Assembly: GCA_913055195.1 (NCBI GenBank)
Contig: CAJXJU010000065.1
Location: 1 to 6,945, forward strand
DNA from: an uncultured Desulfohalobiaceae bacterium
GTDB taxonomy: Bacteria; Desulfobacterota; Desulfovibrionia; Desulfovibrionales; Desulfonatronovibrionaceae
DNA length: 6,945 bases
Direction: 5' to 3'
Part shown: one piece after another, positions 4,749 through 6,945 of the stretch
Numbering within the stretch: position 1 is the first letter of the stretch
Layout: each line of letters opens with the position of its first letter
The notes under the pieces: model-generated
Databases searched by the model: none
Seen by the model: only the letters and a program-made list of their open reading frames with translations
Told to the model about the DNA's origin: nothing
Position numbers and translations under genes: made by a program

Positions 4749-6785
4749 ATGTTTTTTAGAAAAAAGAATCGCATAATAGAAACTGAGTTGCCTCCCTTAC
4801 CTTCTTCTGAACTTGTTCGCCTTGATCCATTAGAAGGTTTAGGAAAAAGGATTGACGAGGCAGATTTAACTCAACCTGCTTTAGAGTCTGTCAGAGGTGA
4901 GCTGGAAAAGCTGAGAAGAACAGACCCTTCATCGCCAGATTATACTATCAGCCTGAATTATATTGATTTTGTTCTCAGTCTGCCGTGGCTGAAAAGTACG
5001 CCTGATTGTTTTGATCTCCCTTCAGTGGAGCAGGTACTGGAGGCAAGTCATTATGGCCTGATGGAGGTAAAGGAAAGAGTGCTGGAATTTCTGGCCTCCA
5101 GAATTTTATACAGGCTGCACCATAGCCATGTTTTGGTGGTAGATGATGAAAAAATAACCCGTTCCAATCTAAAATATGCCTTGAGCAAGGCTGGCTTTAA
5201 TGTCTTAACCGCAGCTAACGGTAAAGAGGCTCTTGATATACTTCAGAAGAAAAGAGTTGATGTTGTAATTTCAGATCTGAAAATGGATCAAATGGATGGG
5301 GAAGAGCTTCAGGAGGAGGTGAATAAAAGGTTCCCTGATACTCGCTTTATCATGATTACAGGCTATGCAACGGTTGATTCAGCAGTATCAGCCTTAAAAA
5401 AAGGGGCTGTTCATTATTTGCGCAAGCCTGTTGATCTGGACGAGTTACGAAAATGTGTGAAGGACGCGTTAAATTACTCCACAGGTTACACAGCAAAAGG
5501 TCCAGTGCTTTGTTTTGCTGGACCTCCAGGTACAGGAAAAACTTCTATTGGTCAGGTTATTGCACGGGCCATGGGTAGAAAGTTTGTTTGTTTTTCTATG
5601 GCGGGATTGCGTGATGAAGCAGAACTTAAAGGTCACCGCCGGACTTATATTGGATCCATGCCTGGACGTATTATCAGCGAGATAAAAAAAATAGGCGTTA
5701 ATAATCCTGTTATTATGCTTGATGAAGTAGATAAACTTGGCCATGATTTTCGGGGAGATCCCTCCTCTGTTCTTTTAGAGATTTTAGATCCGGGCCAGAA
5801 TCATAAATTTATTGATTTCTTTCTGGATGTTCCATTTGATCTTTCAAAAGTTTTTTTCATCGCCACGGTCAATGAAATAGAGCGGTTGCCCAAGCCATTA
5901 CTTGATCGGCTGGAAGTTATCTATTTCCCCAGTTATTCAGAAGAGGAGAAAAAGGCCATTGCCAGATATTATTTGATTCCACGTCAGATCGAAGAATGTG
6001 GTCTATCTGCAAGCAATGTAGAATTTCAGGAAGATGGACTGCAGGAAATTATTCGTGGTTATACACAGGAGGCTGGTTTAAGAGAGTTAGAGCGCCAGGT
6101 GGCCAAAATTTGCCGCAAACTGGCCAGAAAAAAATTAAACGAAGGAAGGAAGAATTTTAGTATCAGCAAAGAAGAAGTTTCTCGACTTTTGGGGCCAGGT
6201 AAAATTCATAGACCGTGGCTACCGCTATTAAAAAGAAAAAATTATGCTGGGGTGGCAACTGGTCTGGTTTGGTCCGAATTTGGCGGGGAAGTGATTTTTG
6301 TTGAGACCTGCAGAATGCAGGGAAATCAAAATCTTCTGCTCACAGGTTCCCTTGGGCGGGTCTTGCAGGAATCCGCTCAGATTGCCCTTAGCTTTATTCG
6401 CTCAAATGGTTCATATCTAAAGCTGGATCCAGAGTTTTTTGCCAGCTCTGATATCCACATTCACATTCCATCCGGCAGTGTGCCCAAGGATGGGCCTTCT
6501 GCAGGATTGACCATTGCTATTGCCCTGATCTCTCTGCTCGCTAATATTCCTGTATATAGAGATATAGCTATTTCAGGAGAAATAACCTTAAGTGGGGAGG
6601 TACTGCCAGTAAGTGGCATACGAGATAAACTCCTTGCGGCCAGCAGATTGGGAATCAAAAAGGTTGTCTTGCCTTCAGGCAACAAGGATGATGTGTTGCA
6701 TCTGGGCGATGTGGTCAGCGGAATGGATGTTGTTTTTGTGGAGGAAATTCTGGATGCTGTTCCTCATGTATTAAGCAAAACTTAA
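4749..6785 (+). CDS. Lon-type ATP-dependent protease with an inserted response-regulator receiver domain
   Basis: This 678-aa protein is Lon-like from about residue 28 to the end. Residues 28-120 match the last helical part of the Lon N-terminal region (IDFVLSLPW, HYGLMEVKERVLEFLASRIL). Residues 126-242 are a complete NtrC-like REC domain: acidic D132/D133, phosphoacceptor D176, T204 and K226. The AAA+ module follows with Walker A GPPGTGKT (258-265), Walker B MLDEVDK (323-329), pore-loop Y300, sensor-1 N375, arginine finger R387 and sensor-2 R445. The S16 protease domain (about 495-675) has S584 in PKDGPSAG and K627, spaced 43 residues as in E. coli Lon. The usual N-terminal substrate-binding domain of about 200 aa is absent, replaced by a short basic leader. 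All catalytic residues look intact, so it is likely a cytoplasmic protease gated by phosphorylation (inference). The ribosome-binding site is weak (AAGAGG 4728-4733, 15 nt before the ATG). No partner kinase is in the window. Confidence 0.93.
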   Translation: MFFRKKNRIIETELPPLPSSELVRLDPLEGLGKRIDEADLTQPALESVRGELEKLRRTDPSSPDYTISLNYIDFVLSLPWLKSTPDCFDLPSVEQVLEASHYGLMEVKERVLEFLASRILYRLHHSHVLVVDDEKITRSNLKYALSKAGFNVLTAANGKEALDILQKKRVDVVISDLKMDQMDGEELQEEVNKRFPDTRFIMITGYATVDSAVSALKKGAVHYLRKPVDLDELRKCVKDALNYSTGYTAKGPVLCFAGPPGTGKTSIGQVIARAMGRKFVCFSMAGLRDEAELKGHRRTYIGSMPGRIISEIKKIGVNNPVIMLDEVDKLGHDFRGDPSSVLLEILDPGQNHKFIDFFLDVPFDLSKVFFIATVNEIERLPKPLLDRLEVIYFPSYSEEEKKAIARYYLIPRQIEECGLSASNVEFQEDGLQEIIRGYTQEAGLRELERQVAKICRKLARKKLNEGRKNFSISKEEVSRLLGPGKIHRPWLPLLKRKNYAGVATGLVWSEFGGEVIFVETCRMQGNQNLLLTGSLGRVLQESAQIALSFIRSNGSYLKLDPEFFASSDIHIHIPSGSVPKDGPSAGLTIAIALISLLANIPVYRDIAISGEITLSGEVLPVSGIRDKLLAASRLGIKKVVLPSGNKDDVLHLGDVVSGMDVVFVEEILDAVPHVLSKT

Positions 6786-6796
6786 TAAATAAAATT

Positions 6797-6825
6797 TTTA
6801 AAGCTACTAGAACTTTCGCTTTAAA
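6797..6825 (+). repeat. 8-bp inverted repeat after the REC-Lon gene
   Basis: TTTAAAGC (6797-6804) and GCTTTAAA (6818-6825) are exact complements around a 13-nt loop, starting 12 nt after the stop codon. No T-run follows, so it is not a standard terminator; it may protect the mRNA 3' end or have no role. Confidence 0.3.
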
Positions 6826-6829
6826 GGTT

Positions 6830-6931
6830 GATGCTTAAAGATATTTTTGCTGGCTGTTTTCAGAATGACCAATGAAAGTCATCAGCCCATGATGACTTTA
6901 AAACATCAAGAAAAAATATTTCAAGAGCATC
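6830..6931 (+). repeat. Nested long inverted repeat (about 100 nt), possible structured RNA or palindromic element
   Basis: Several pairs of arms are in register. GATGCT (6830-6835) pairs with AGCATC (6926-6931). ATATTTTT (6841-6848) pairs with AAAAATAT (6912-6919). TGTTTT (6855-6860) pairs with AAAACA (6900-6905). AAAGTCATCA (6875-6884) pairs with TGATGACTTT (6890-6899). Together they allow one elongated, bulged stem across the 102 nt. It could be a palindromic repeat, a small non-autonomous mobile element or a non-coding RNA. The rest of 6786-6945 holds no convincing gene. Confidence 0.45.
6875..6899 (+). terminator. Possible weak bidirectional terminator hairpin
   Basis: A perfect 10-bp stem (AAAGTCATCA/TGATGACTTT) encloses the 5-nt loop GCCCA. 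A-rich and T-rich ends lie on the two sides of the stem, as in some bidirectional terminators, but no further T-run follows on either strand. It is the best candidate for ending the REC-Lon transcript in this window. Confidence 0.3.
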
Positions 6932-6945
6932 TATAGCCTGGACGA

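Noticed and set aside
5469..5744. 91-codon - strand frame opposite the Walker A region of the REC-Lon gene
   Set aside because: The + strand here encodes conserved AAA+ motifs; the reverse frame has no domain or ribosome-binding site.
4749..6785. REC-Lon as an artefact of two genes fused by misassembly
   Set aside because: The frame is continuous, base use is even across the junctions, and the REC lies exactly at a flexible linker, leaving all flanking Lon motifs intact, as expected of a real insertion.
6811..6818. A third copy of the dyad element after the REC-Lon gene (shares AACTTTCG)
   Set aside because: Only 8 bases match and the symmetric half is missing, so chance in AT-rich DNA is a sufficient explanation.
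6865..6936. 23-codon + strand frame starting MTNESHQPMM and ending at TAG 6934-6936
   Set aside because: It has no ribosome-binding site and lies wholly within the long inverted repeat, so structure explains the region better than coding.
6860..6945. - strand open frame entering from the right edge, with a stop at 6860-6862, as a possible 3' end of a convergent gene
   Set aside because: Only about 27 codons are visible, with no recognisable motif, and it overlaps the inverted repeat; sequence beyond the window would be needed.

Overview
The window (about 40-45% G+C by eye) has every supported gene on the + strand, tightly packed. Protein style and gene mix suggest a Gram-negative anaerobe of the Desulfovibrio-type sulfate-reducer group: small USP-like and CBS proteins beside SLC13 and ArsB/NhaD permeases, and an NtrC-style receiver domain. 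That placement is an inference from gene content; there is no rRNA or other marker gene here.

Layout. (1) 2-670: the C-terminal part of a tandem universal-stress-protein-like (USP) protein that enters from upstream, with a strong internal ribosome-binding site and ATG at 224. (2) 809-2608: an SLC13-type permease carrying two RCK_C (TrkA-C) domains in its cytoplasmic loop, followed by an intrinsic terminator (2635-2674). (3) 2699-3232 and 3245-4582: a two-CBS-domain protein translationally coupled to an ArsB/NhaD-superfamily permease of the P-protein type, followed by a terminator built on a perfect 26-nt palindrome (4586-4616). (4) 4583-4748: a leader with two inverted copies of a 16-bp dyad element. 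(5) 4749-6785: the most unusual gene, a Lon-type ATP-dependent protease that lacks the usual N-terminal substrate-binding domain and has a complete two-component receiver (REC) domain inserted in the short linker just before the AAA+ module. (6) 6786-6945: AT-rich DNA with a long nested inverted repeat and no convincing gene.

How the genes may work together (inference). Two different members of the ion-transporter fold are accompanied by three kinds of domain that often bind nucleotides or other small ligands (USP, RCK_C, CBS). This suggests transport of ions or anions adjusted to energy or stress state. The REC-Lon protease has intact ATPase, protease and phosphoacceptor residues, so it looks like a protease whose activity or assembly is set by phosphorylation from a histidine kinase encoded elsewhere. 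It sits behind a strong terminator with its own leader, so it is probably a separate transcription unit and not part of the transporter operon.
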